Part shown: one piece after another, positions 45,505 through 56,848 of the stretch
How positions within the stretch are numbered: the stretch's first letter is position 1
Layout: each line of letters begins with the position of its first letter
Origin: Cyathus striatus
Taxonomy: Eukaryota; Basidiomycota; Agaricomycetes; Agaricales; Nidulariaceae
Reading direction: 5' to 3'
Assembly (NCBI GenBank): GCA_025738555.1
Contig: JAOVFP010000017.1
Coordinates: 2,418,001 to 2,482,000 of the forward strand
DNA: 64,000 nucleotides
The notes under the pieces: model-generated
The model's database searches: none
Seen by the model: the letters and a program-made list of their open reading frames with translations, nothing else
What the model was told of the DNA's origin: nothing
Translations under genes and position numbers: made by a program

Positions 45505-47228
45505 ATGGCCCCCGAACTATCCAAGAACACTTCCGGATACAATACTCCTGATTCCCAACTCGAGTCAATCTTGCCCATCCACCCCACCGCTGTTCGTCGC
45601 CCCGAGTACATCACCGTACAGTCCGAAAATACGACCTACAGCGATGAGTTCATCACTTCCTCATTCAAGAATCGCGGTGCCACCGTCGATGTCTCTAACG
45701 GGCAGTTCCTCGTTACTCCCACCACCCAGGAGTACCAGTTCCAGACCAAGCGCGTCGTCAACAAGACTGGGTAAGTTTCTACGTGTCATTTCCGCAGTTC
45801 AAGGCACTGACATACTATTTTCGCAGTTTGATGATGATCGGTATTGGCGGTAACAACGGAACCACCCTTTGCGCGACGATCCTTGCTAACCGTAACAACA
45901 TCACGTGGCAAACCAAAGAGGGTCTTAGACAACCCAATTATATCGGCTCGATGCTCCGCGCTTCCACTGTGAGCATTGGTTCCGATCCCTTCAACGGAAA
46001 GGAAGTCCATGTTCCTGTCTGCGACATCCTCCCGATGGTCCACCCCAATGACCTCGTCCTCGGTGGTTGGGATATCTCTGCTGCTTCCCTCGACCAGGCC
46101 ATGAAGCGTTCTCAGGTCTTGGACTATGACCTCCAGCGCCAGGTTGCTCCTCACATGGCTCTCCTCGGAAAGCCCCTCCCCTCTATCTATTATCCCGACT
46201 TCATCGCTGCCAACCAGGAGGAACGCGCAGACAACGTCATTCTGGGCACTGATAAGCAAGTCCATCTCGACCACATCCGTGCTGATATCCGCAAGTTTAA
46301 GGCTGATAACGATCTCGACCGCGTTATCGTCTTCTGGACTGCCAACACTGAGCGTTACAGTGACATCATCCCCGGTATCAACGATACCGCCGACAATCTC
46401 CTCAACGCCATCAGGGCCTCCCACGAGGAGGTTTCTCCTTCCACCGTCTTTGCTGTCGCTGCTATTCTCGAGGGCGAGCCATTCATCAACGGTGCTCCCC
46501 AGAACACCTTTGTTCCTGGAGCCGTTGAGCTTGCTGAGCGCCACCACTCCTTCATTGGTGGCGATGATCTCAAGTCGGGTCAGACGAAGCTCAAGTCTGT
46601 CCTCGCCGAGTTCCTCGTCAACGCTGGTATCAAGCCCCTCTCCATTGCCTCTTACAACCATCTCGGCAACAACGACGGCCGCAACTTGTCTGCCGAGAGG
46701 CAGTTCAAGAGCAAGGAGATCAGCAAGAGCAGTGTCGTGGATGACATGGTTAACGCCAACCGTCTCCTCTACAAGGCTCCTGAGGTTGGACCTAAGGGTG
46801 TGCCAGTGGGCAAGGGCGAACATCCTGATCATATCGTTGTAATCAAGTATGTTCCTGCCGTTGGTGACTCTAAGCGCGCCATCGATGAGTACTACTCGGA
46901 GATCTTCTGCGGTGGTCGGTCCACCATCAACATCTTCAACGAGTGCGAGGACTCGCTTCTTGCTACCCCTCTTATTCTTGATCTCGCTATTCTCGCCGAG
47001 TTCTTGACTCGCGTGCAGTACCGCAAGGTCAGCGAACAGAAGGAGTTCCAGCCTTTGTACTCTGTCTTGTCGCTCCTCTCTTACATGCTCAAGGCTCCGC
47101 TCGTCAAGCCTGGCACTGATGTTGTCAACTCGCTCAACAGGCAGCGCAATGCTCTTGAGGCGTTCCTCAAGGCTTGCGTTGGCTTGGAGGGAAGCAGCGA
47201 TTTGTTGCTTGATACTAGGATTTGGTAA
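45505..47228 (+). CDS. INO1: inositol-3-phosphate synthase (myo-inositol-1-phosphate synthase)
   Basis: Converts glucose 6-phosphate to inositol 3-phosphate with NAD as internal cofactor, the first step of inositol and phosphatidylinositol synthesis; cytosolic. Two exons, 45505-45770 and 45827-47228 (56-nt intron, GTAAGT...TCGCAG), give 555 residues, close to the usual fungal length. Signature motifs: [12 protein letters not shown] (NAD-binding, assembled at the start of exon 2), [55 protein letters not shown], the SKSSVVDDM catalytic loop, and [20 protein letters not shown] near the C-terminus. The start MAPELSKN is the first ATG after the TATA-driven leader. Codon use is strongly biased toward C-ending codons, unlike the neighbours, as in highly expressed fungal genes. 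A 507-codon antisense frame opposite it is a by-product of this bias. Confidence 0.97.
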
Positions 47229-47721
47229 ATTCTTTCTCTTAGGAGGAAGATAGATGGCTGGTAGAGGTTTCAACACCGAATATTTGTTTATATAGAACAC
47301 GTCTGTCATTCATCTGGCTGATGGAGGCTTTGGCCGATTCTCGAACTTGCTTATGCTTAGATCGTATACTTCAGTATATAGATTGGACATTGGATTGTGA
47401 TTGAATATAATGATTTGTTGCGTTATTGTCACTGCGTGAAGTGTGGTTGTGGTGTTCTTTGTTTACTTCTCTGGTTGTTGGCTTTCAACCACCATCATCG
47501 TATCTGACTTTCCAGCATCGTCTCCGTCGTTCTCCACATCCACCATGCTCCTCAACTTTCAACGCTCAGGCGCTTCATAAAAGCGCTCTTCCAAGTTCTT
47601 CTGCTTGTTTACCATCTGAATTGTTGTGGCTTATAATCTGCTCGTATCCTTTGGAATGAAGGGCCTTAATCAAGTTCTAGCGCTGGCCTGTGGTCGATTT
47701 TCAAGTTCACAGTAATCTCGC
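47229..47721. other. INO1 3' region
   Basis: 3' UTR and spacer; no gene seen before the MITE target duplication at 47722. Confidence 0.4.
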
Positions 47722-47729
47722 GCTACAAG

Positions 47730-48137
47730 TAGTGCTGTTAACGGCTGGCTCACGTGACATAGCGGCTTGAGCTACAAATGTGCAATTTTAAAAGCAATGC
47801 TTCATTCCAGCTTCAAAATATTTGGCTGGTAAATATATGTGCATCGTGGTGGATATTTAAATGATTTAGAATTTTGCTACAAGTCAAGTGTGCACTGAGT
47901 AGAATGCAAAAACTGACATCGGCTCAATGGCTTGAGCCGATGTCACGCACAAAGTGAGCCGATAGGATATCGTCTGTAATTTTGACTCTTATACTTGCAC
48001 AACAGTATAGAAATGTAAAATAGACCCTTGTCTATAATCTGAATACAATAAAACGCTTCCGAGAGCTTTGTGGAGATAATGAGAGATAAAATACGACATT
48101 GTGACATGTGTGACGGCTCAAGCCGTTAACAACACTA
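47730..48137. mobile_element. hAT-type MITE, 408 bp
   Basis: Seen directly: GCTACAAG flanks both ends (47722-47729 and 48138-48145), a perfect 8-bp target duplication. The ends TAGTGCTGTTAACGGCT and AGCCGTTAACAACACTA are inverted repeats (one mismatch). A 14-bp perfect palindrome arm sits at the exact centre, and the motif GGCTTGAGCC/GGCTCAAGCC recurs near both ends and in the middle. With no coding capacity this is a miniature non-autonomous element. The end sequence differs from the 39660 element, so a different hAT family would have moved it. Confidence 0.85.
47914..47945. repeat. central perfect inverted repeat of the MITE
   Basis: TGACATCGGCTCAA, a 4-base loop TGGC, then the exact complement TTGAGCCGATGTCA. 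It would form a stable hairpin and is centred within a few bases of the element midpoint. Confidence 0.9.
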
Positions 48138-48145
48138 GCTACAAG

Positions 48146-50390
48146 TATTACTCATTGGAATCATCACTAAATTCAGGAGAATCTCGTGTACCGTTATAAT
48201 GCATTATAACTCACTATAAGTGGTATGAGCTGACATAACCTTACAGCCATATGATACTGCGGGATACTGCAATGTACAGCAGCACTAAATTTCGTAATTC
48301 GCACAGTAACTCATGCATCTTTGTACAGGTTGGAGATAATCATAAGGGGGCTATAAGATTACGCCAACAATATGCAGGAGTAATGAGATTATAATGCATT
48401 TATAAGTTCTTGTTCATCTGCGAGAACAAGCATAACCCTCATATAAGTTGATAGTGTGCATATGCTTTCATTTCAAGCAGAGAGAGCATCACAAAACATT
48501 AGATTAGATTAAATAATATACATTCATGATTCTATATACATCAACATGCATTGTAGTACTAAACTTCAAGTCTAAGCAGCCAAGTCCGCACCTTCTGAAT
48601 CTTCATGATAAAAGTAAGTAAATGCGAAAATGATAAGAGATGCAGCACCCTTACTACTACATTCACAACATAGGATACCAAAAATGACGAGCTTTGGCAC
48701 TCCTAGCCTAGTGAAAATTAGTAAAGTTATATTAGAACGATAATTTACTCACCATTTATCCTAGGTAAAAAGAGCACTAGAATTTATGAGGATCAGCGTT
48801 CTAAAAAAAACACGAGTGGAAACTTACCTGTTGAACATGGACATTGAAGAGCGAGGTCCATCGACGACGACATCATTATATTTGACCTCGGAGCACGCAG
48901 GGGAGGAAAGACAGGGGAAAATTGACAAGTATCTACAATACAAAGTAGGCTACTTAAATACATACAACGAACTACGGAACATCACCAGTACACTAGTACA
49001 AAATAAGTATGGTATGATATGTGGCACCTGATTGACATAAACAATGTAGGCAGCTGATCATAAAATGCAAATAAAATGTCATTTGAATAGATGCCATATT
49101 CCAACAGATTGGCTAGCTGCAATTCAGTGGACAGTATCGAGCGAGTCCATAGTATGTTGGTATATCTAGATTTGCCAAATGCGGTAACGCCACTGGCCAT
49201 ACAAGGTTACGCAAGGGTTACGGCCACACCAGCTCACAACCAGCTCAACCATTCTTTACATAATAAATTACTTGTTGAGTACGCAGTAGGCACATTAGTC
49301 TACAAAATTGATGTTGTTGATTGAAAATGCGAAAATTACATCTGACAATAAGTATTTCTAACGAGAAGTGAAGCAATTAGGAGAAGACTTAAAGTAATAA
49401 TGAATCAATGTGCTATATATTGTACTTTAAACATTTAAACCATGATGCTTATAAGTAATTCATCTACAGGATACACATTTAAATTCAACATAAGCTCGTC
49501 AATGAGGTGTAAAACATAAATATCGCATTATGCATTTTATTAACGAAACAACAGTGTCCAAATTCAATAGTCACACATATTGCTTGCAGTGTACCAGGGT
49601 GTACAGGAATGTAAGTGCGATGCATGCATTAACAATTTCCGTAAAAACAACGAAGTAAGTTTTTTGGGTAGACAGCGACTTACAGCAATGTAGTCAATCT
49701 AAAATTTAGATATAACGAAATACAGAAGACCAAACTTATTTCTACTTACTCTTTGATGGCTTGGCCTCAAATTTTATCGTGCAATTATTAAACTAATACA
49801 TAATCATTAATATTTAAATTTAATGTGTACAAGCTTAATAATAGCGGAAGGGCGCCAGTGGTTTGCTTGGGTTTGCATGCTCGCAATTTGGCACTTATAG
49901 ACGCGTGTTGAGGTTTGCGAGTTTCAGCGAACTGATGTGACGGGATATCACGTGACGCAATCTAGATATACCAAGATACACAAGACCGGTATCGAGCCTC
50001 GAGTGAATTATGTAGGATTGAGCGTGACGAGTGACTTCAGTTAATGAGGGCGAACCAGTGGCTCGCATCAAAAGGAATTTGGGCCAAGTCGACGAGACTG
50101 CATTCGCGCCTGTTTACTTTCTCTGCCAGAATTGGCATTTCCCATCAACGCGTGCTCTTACTCCACGGACCAGGCCTGGCACTTGCTCCTTGCTTGCCCC
50201 ACCTTATCAACACCTTATAGTAATATACCTACCATTTGGCGTCCATCTGCTATCGCCTTGTATACAGTATGTTATCTCTTATTCTACTTAGTTCCACACT
50301 AGCTGAACAGATAATACCTGCTTAGACACTGCATTGTAATAAACGATTGTCTCTAGTATAGTATACTTACGGAACTCATGGGTCGGGCAC
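48146..50390. other. intergenic, one weak coding candidate
   Basis: On the minus strand, 48575-48715 reads RLGVPKLVIFGILCCECSSK and continues hydrophobically to a stop. An upstream block near 48825-48930 reads FPCLSSPACSEVKYNDVVVD before a good donor (GTAAGT, 48817-48822). Together they could be the last exons of a small membrane protein, but the middle join meets a stop and I see no start, so no gene is called. The remainder shows nothing. Confidence 0.3.
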
Positions 50391-50610
50391 GATATGATGA
50401 TTAAAAGATAACACAGTGTAAATTGTATTTGATTTTACTTACCTCTTACAACTACTGATAGGTAGAGTAAAATATGTTGGTGAGATTGTGATTTCAGCAT
50501 GATATGTTGATTACAAGATAACACAATATAATTTGAATTTGACTTTACTTACCTCTTACAACTGCTAATACGTAGAGTAAAATATGTTAGTGAGATTATG
50601 ATTTCTATTT
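50391..50610. repeat. tandem duplication, 110-bp unit
   Basis: Two head-to-tail copies (50391-50500 and 50501-50610), about 90% identical, each containing GATAACACA, TTACTTACCTCTTACAACT and GTAGAGTAAAATATGTT. No coding meaning seen. Confidence 0.75.
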
Positions 50611-50726
50611 ACTACGTCAGTACCGTTATAACCCGGTACAACCGCTTGTAAGCAGTTCATCATCTTCCATCAAACACGTGAGAAACGTACGGCTATATCA
50701 GACCTTCACAAATTTAGTGATATGAT

Positions 50727-51376
50727 ACGCTGAAGCGTGCATCTTCTACTTGGAGGATGGATCAGACTCCGACAAGAATCTCAAGCTACTCTCTGGACTT
50801 TGAATTCGAAGCTTAGAGCTATCCCTTCATCAGTAGGGTTGGTTTGGAATAGTTCTGATAATATGGAACCATTTATCTACGCTAAATTGACGCTAAAGTC
50901 TGGTCAGCGTCACTAGTTTGTTGTTACGAGGGCTAGATGATATCGACTTTCGGGAAGCTTCTCACTGACATATCTCCGCTCTGAGGCCTGCAACCTCTTG
51001 CTTCCTGCTACTACTGAAACTGTTAATAACGCTCTGGTTGATCATTGGAATACGCTGAAGCTTGCATCATCTGAGACATGGAGGATGGATCAGACTCGGA
51101 CAAGAATCTCAAGATGCTCGCTGGACTTTGATTCTGATTCCAAAGCTATCCCTTCATCAGTAGCGTTCGTTTGGAATAGTTCTGACAATCTGGAACCATC
51201 TAGCTACGCTAAATCGACGTTAAAGTCTGGTCAGCGTCACTGTGAGGACTAAATGATATCGACTTCCGGGAAGCTTCTAACTGGGATATATTCGCTTTGA
51301 GGTGTATAACTCTTGCTTCCTACAATTGAAACTTCTAACAGCATCTGGTAGATCGCTTTGGACCTACGACGGAGGA
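50727..51376. repeat. tandem duplication, 325-bp unit
   Basis: Unit 1 starts ACGCTGAAGC at 50727 and unit 2 with the same bases at 51052. They align through GGATGGATCAGACTC, CTATCCCTTCATCAGTAG, GTCTGGTCAGCGTCAC and GATGATATCGACTT-type blocks with scattered substitutions. Unit 2 keeps a plus frame (50998-51252, WRMDQTRTRISRCSLDF...) that unit 1 has lost to stops. This suggests a duplicated, now decaying, coding fragment of unknown identity. Confidence 0.7.
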
Positions 51377-52043
51377 TCTCAGGAACATATACTTTGGACG
51401 TACTTGCAAAACTGGATGAATGCAGTATATTCTCGGTTCTCGACCCACTCTGTTTCGTAGGGCTGCGGGCAGTTCGCTTGTTTGAACTTAAATCTTTTAT
51501 CTCGCATTGAAAGCAAATACAATCCCATAAAATCCAGGGGTAATATTTCATTCAATCTTCAGTCACAATACTACGTCCGCCCCGACTCCAATCACAATTC
51601 CCAGCTCAAAACTTCTTCAATGATCACACCAAAAAACCCAGTCAAAAAATACTATATATCATATGTATACACTAATATACAAATCCCCCACCACATCAGC
51701 ACATCAGCACAAACCTCGAAATTTTAACTTTAAGCAAATGGAGGAGAGATCCACTATCTAACGTAAACGAGTATATCATAACTAATCAATCTGAAAGACT
51801 GAAATCAGTCGAAAGAAAGAAAGAAAAAAAGAAAACACGAAGTGCAAAGAAAAAACATTTTAACAAGTAAAAGGTAGGCATTGGTAGAATCAGAAACAGA
51901 AAAAGAAAGAAAGGGCCTCTTAGTAATGTACAAGGGGTAGGTAGAGGAGGGATCCAAGCAAATGCAAGGCATGGGGTTATCGAGCTAAGCAAATTCATAG
52001 TAAAAAAGAAAATCAAAGAGAAAGAAAAAGGAAAGAAAAAGAT
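51377..52043. other. intergenic, 3' flank of the F-box gene
   Basis: A- and purine-rich DNA (51790-52040) probably representing the 3' UTR of the minus-strand gene. No separate gene. Confidence 0.4.
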
Positions 52044-54797
52044 TCAATCCTCATCACCATCACTCGCAAGAACATACAACCCCTCCAACTCCTCCCTCTT
52101 CAACATGACGGGGGACGAAACAGTAGGAGGGGAAGAACTCAACCTGACCCTCTTCCCCCCATCCCCGTCTTCCCCACCCTCCAACTCCTCACTTCCCCTC
52201 TTTTTAACTCCCCGTACGCCCACTTGATGTACATCGCCAACACGAACCCTCTTAGGCGGCGTCCCACCCCTCCTACTCTCTTCAAGCCCCCCCCTCATCC
52301 ACCTCCTCCAACCCACGCTTTCGACTCCCGGGAGAAAGCGAAGGATCATACACATCCTCACTCTCCTCTTCCGAAGGAAACTCGATATCATCCACTAGCT
52401 CCTCGACCATCTCGGGTTGATACACAACCTCCTCCACATCGTCTAGTTGAATCTCCAATGGATCTTCTTCCTCTTCCTCCTCTTCTTCCTTTCTCTTTTT
52501 CCTGGGGGGAACAGAGATAACAGGAGGAGGGGGAGCAACAACATCATTAGGTGATACATTCACCTGCTGCTGCTGCTGTTGCTGCAGCATAATCTTCGCT
52601 TTTGAGCGTTCGCAAATGGTACACTGGCACGAATACAAAGGCGCGCAAGCTTCCCTCCACATCTACCAAACCCATCAGCACCACCACCACAAAAAAAAAA
52701 GCAAAAAAAACGCACAGTCCGGAAAGTCTCCATCGTACTCTGCGGCCACGCCCGACTCGAAACAGGAACATACGGAACAGGCCAAAGTAACTTGGGCGAA
52801 TCAAGAACAGGCGCAACAGGAACAGCCGTTCTCAAAAATCCCCCCTCATCCTCTACCTCATCCTCTACCACATCTTGCACCACCACCACTTCCCCATCAT
52901 AATACTCCTCTTCTGGCTTTTCCTCGAAACTCGGGCTGGGACTGGGCGTAGTCTGGACAGTAGAAACAGAAGAAACTTCCGGACTTCCTAGGCTATCGCC
53001 TGTTCCTCCCGTCGAGGCACTCGTACCAGTGCCGTTTTTGCTGCTGCCGCTACTACTGCTCGCAGCAGAAGCGGTGGCGCTAACAGGAGAAGTGGCACCT
53101 TCAACATCTTCCGGTTCCTCAGGCTCTTCACGCATGGGCCGAGTCCTTCGAGGCCGCTGATTCCTCCACCTCTTGGCCCAATCAACGCCTTCCCACCAAA
53201 CCCCCTCCTCCTCTCTCAAAATCCTCAAAATATCCTCGGTATCCATGCGCGCAAGCATAACAGCCGGATCCTGTCTCCTCTTCTTCCCCCCATAAGACCC
53301 CAAAGCACACTGAACAACGACCATTCTAACGACATTCTTCATGGCAGCACCAAGGACACTCTTCATCATACGCTGGTACGCCATAAATGCCTGTTCGCAC
53401 AGTTCGAATGAGGGTGGAATGGGCGCTTTTACGGTATCCATTTTGGGGTGCTTGATTCTTTGTTCTTCCTCTGAGGAATGAGATGATGAAGAGGAAGGGG
53501 AGGAGGAGGAGGAATCTCTCCAGTGACATGGATGTATGGCTTCTACCCATACGGCTTCGCCACCAGCCGCCAGCGCCGATCCAGGAGCTGCAAACCAGAC
53601 ATCGGCAGGACTAATCCACCAACCGTCGACAATCCTCGCGCGGGCCCAATCACCCACGGCCAGATCCTTCACGCTCTCCTCCGTCCTCCTAAGAATAGCA
53701 TTCTCTTCCTCATCCTCCTCTTCGTCCTCTTCGAATTCATCCAACTCTTCCTCGTCAAAGTAAGTTTGAGACGGGATGGTTGCAGTGGACGACGTCAAGG
53801 CAGGAGGACGATTATACACCTCAGCAGCCTCCGCATGCTTCATCATTTCGCTCAACCTCGTCCATTTGCCCAGCCACAATTTATCCCTGCAGAGGGATAG
53901 GATATCTTTAATAGCCCCCTCGCCAAGCTCAACGAACGAATCAACACTAGCTCTCGCTTCCCAATCCGCAGGCTTCAAAGCGCGTCCTCCAACGTCCTCT
54001 GCACATCCCTCCCTACCAGCACGGCGCCAAAGCCACTCGCGACGACACGTGCGGCAGGTACACTCGAACCCGGGGAACGTCTCCTCGTCCTCGTTTTCGA
54101 GGCAGGAAATGGCGTCTTCGCGCTCGGAGCGGAGACATGCTGCGCAGAATGAACGGGGTTTGCGGTCGTGGATTTCGCAGATGCCGATGTATCCCAGGTG
54201 TGTTTTGGATATTTTGCGGGCGGTAAGGAGGCCGTGGTGTGTGCTTGGGTAGTTGATCCTGCAGATGAGGCAGGAGTGGGTGAAGAGGTGGGTGTAGTGC
54301 TTGTATGGGCTCGGGAGGGGTTTTTGGCGGGTCTGGGAGAGTTGGTTGGAGGGCTGTTGGTGTTGGTTTGGGTGGTTTGGGGGAGAGGTGGTGGTGCGAG
54401 GAGAGGTCTGAAGTGGTCTGATGGGTCGATGTGGTTTATTGCTTGGTGCCAGAATAGATGTGTTTCGACTAGGGAAGAGGGTTAGAAGGGTTCTTTCCCT
54501 TCAAAAGCGCGCTCAGGGGAAGAAAACATACGGGCTTTCTTCCATTGGGGACAGATCTTCATGACCTTTTCGAATTCTTGGGCGTCGCGTATGGAGGCGT
54601 AGATCATGCGCGGGTACCAGAGCTCTGGCGCGTCCCATGTGTGCGGGGTGTAGCTGGTCAGAGCCAGGTCGTGTAGATAAAACGTGGCTATGTGTCTATT
54701 ATCTAATTAGTTGCTGTTGAGAATGAGAATGAAAGACTGACCGGACGAGTTCTGCGGGGAGCTGGGGCCAGGATCGTGTCACCTTTCCCTTGTACAT
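52044..54797 (-). CDS. F-box protein with cysteine cluster and acidic/basic nuclear-type tail
   Basis: Exons: 54797-54742 (MYKGKVTRSWPQLPAELVR), 54695-54532 (HIATFYLHDLALTSYTP...), 54468-52716 and 52662-52044. The SWPQLPAELVRHIATFYL stretch is an F-box, which would bind Skp1 and recruit targets for ubiquitination. Further on is a probable zinc-binding cluster: HSCLICR, GICEIHDRKPRSFCAACLR, then ECTCRTCRREWLWRRAG. A long region with acidic runs (DEEELDEFEEDEEEDEEE), Ser-rich tracts, ACAPLYSCQCTICE, a poly-Gln run and basic KKRK/KRVRV nuclear-signal-like motifs follows. Two frame problems: near 54330-54400 the reading frame must shift between the LETHLFWHQAINHID stretch and the cysteine cluster (a 165-nt intron ending CAACAG would also solve it, deleting that stretch), and at a run of eight Cs (52287-52294) the frame changes for the last 80 codons. 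Sequence error in homopolymers is as likely as real decay. Target unknown. Confidence 0.65.
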
Positions 54798-55158
54798 GGT
54801 ATGAGAGGGAGAGGGAGAAAGAGAAGGAGAGGGAGTGGTCATGTCCTCTCCAAGCCTTGTTCAACGATTCCAATGGCAGTGGATGGCGATGCGTGACAAC
54901 ACTCGTCACTTGCCTATTTTGTTCCACATTTCTTATCGCACCCACTCACTTCCCACGCACGGGCCATCTGACGTCCTAACAAAGTCAACAACGGTGGTCT
55001 GGGCGTCTTCTTTTCAGTTCCACTTAATCCACCCTTATCACTGCAAATCTCACACTCTTGTCAGAGACGGAGATACTAATTCTGGTATCTTGGAAACAAA
55101 TACATATATTCAAATTCCGCGATTAAGCTCAAGGGGTGGTAATCCTACTCTAATTATA
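54798..55158. other. intergenic, F-box gene upstream region
   Basis: No gene seen. Holds the presumed promoter of the F-box gene and the 3' flank of the P450 remnant. Confidence 0.4.
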
Positions 55159-56751
55159 TTACAAATCCAGCCTACATCGCGCTTCAAATGCACATAAAAA
55201 CAGCTTGGGATGTCTACAGCACGTCAAAAACCACCCATGTAAGAAAAAAGCATCAAAATCAAATGCCATAGGTGGTTCAATCTCCTTCCCGGCTGCATCT
55301 CTCGTTTTCTTAATAGAAAAAGCAGAAATCAGAGAGGCAGCTGAAAGCCAGAGTATATCGTATCCTATATGTTTTCCAGGGCACATTCTAATGAATCAGA
55401 ATTAATACTGGATTTAAAACGTGGAAAGTACCTTCCTCCAAATCCAAATAAAATACTCTCAGAATCAAGAATACCCCCCTCTTTATCAATCCACCTCTCG
55501 GGGCGGAACTTCCATGGTTCGGGGTAATCTTCTTCACTGTGCAACATCGCCCAAGCATTCGGAACCACAATGCTATTCTTAGGAATCAACATCCCATTGT
55601 GTACACATCCTCTTCCGTGGACAGATGGACCACACCAGTAGGCGCAATAGGCTCCCATCTATCCACTCAGCATACCATTCAAATCCAAAATAAAAAAACA
55701 TACCGAAGCGTCTCTTTAACAACAGCATTAAAATACGGAAGATCATTTCTATCCCTATACTCAGGCAATCGACCACCGTCTAATGCAGAATCAAGCTCGT
55801 GCTGCGCGTTGTTGTACTTCGGGATAGCAGAGCATTGCAAGGATGAACATTTCGATTGTGGATGCTGTTGTACTATCTGTTGCGGCTTCTCATTATTGGT
55901 ATGCATTACGAATATAAAATGGATGGGATACCCATGAAAATAAAAGGCGCGACGTCTTTTACTACGTTCAAATAATCCGGATCGGTATTGGGTATTTCGT
56001 CTAGGCAGGAGGATATAACAGACATCTGCGCCTTTCCTTCATCCTACCCATATTATCGCTAGTAAACCAACCCCCATACAAGAAAGAAGTAACACACAAT
56101 CAATCGAACACAATAATCATAAATCTTCTTCAACTCTCTAACATCCCCCTTACACACTCTCGCATCGCGCGGAAATCCCGCACCAGACATCCACTCGGGG
56201 ACGTACCTGAGCCAAGGAACCACATCGACAAATCTCGATCCAGCACCGAGGGACTTGGTAACTGCCTTATTCGCTCGTTGCGCAATAGCGACATACGAAT
56301 CGTCCGACGTTCGACACATACACCTTCTAGTATTATACTCATTAGCTCTGCACTTTACCTTCTGCTAGGTAGACGCTACACTGTCGAGACATATGGCTTC
56401 CCATTACCGACATTAAATACAGGATTTAAAAAATAAAAATACGAATCGTCCACAGGACGAATTTGAGTCCCGTATGATATTCCTAGTGCGATTGACATTG
56501 TCATACTATTCTATTCAACTTCTAAAGGGGACCTGCTGTGTAATGTGAGAAACATACTCCGAAGGAGAATCATGTACTTTCTTAAGCATACTTTGCACAT
56601 ATACCCTGATGTGGGGTTGATAGATTGAAAAGACACTGGAGGCTATGCCATAATTTACATGATATGGATACGGCTCAGCCTTCAAGAGCCTTGCACTTAG
56701 ATGTATCGTTATAGCGTACAACCTTACAAACAATATATATATGTATATCAT
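55159..56751 (-). pseudogene. cytochrome P450 pseudogene, 5'-truncated and frameshifted
   Basis: Minus-strand blocks follow P450 order: SVFSIYQPHIRVYVQSMLKK (C-helix region, near 56640); YVAIAQRANKAV...FVDVVPWLRYVPEWMSGAGF (F-helix region, 56130-56300); DSTTASTIEMFILAMLCYPE (I-helix, weak for the AGxDTT oxygen motif); the K-helix ETLR (near 55710); NGMLIPKNSIVVPNAWAMLH and FRPERW; and the heme signature FGFGGR/MCPGK split by an intron. The family normally has some 500 residues with an N-terminal anchor, but here the first 100 or so residues are missing; the neighbouring gene ends 97 bp away. Two frameshifts are visible: at 55811-55825 (in PEVQQ...HELD) and at 55596-55605 (two extra bases before NGM). 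It resembles the large CYP expansions of Agaricomycetes and is no longer functional. Confidence 0.8.
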
Positions 56752-56848
56752 TTTTAAACTCCATAGTACAACATCTTGTTTCAGAATAAACTTAGAATCC
56801 TTTGTAAGACCACTGTGTGACTAATTAGTTAATACTACTACTAGTTGT

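Noticed and set aside
45786..47309. 507-codon open frame antisense to INO1
   Set aside because: The codon bias of the highly expressed sense gene keeps stops out of the opposite strand; the product has no domain and INO1 is certain.
34720..48930. apparent homology between 34.7-35.0 kb and 48.7-48.9 kb based on shared donor-like and ACAGGGGAAA motifs
   Set aside because: The motifs are in a different order in the two places; only splice-like signals are shared.
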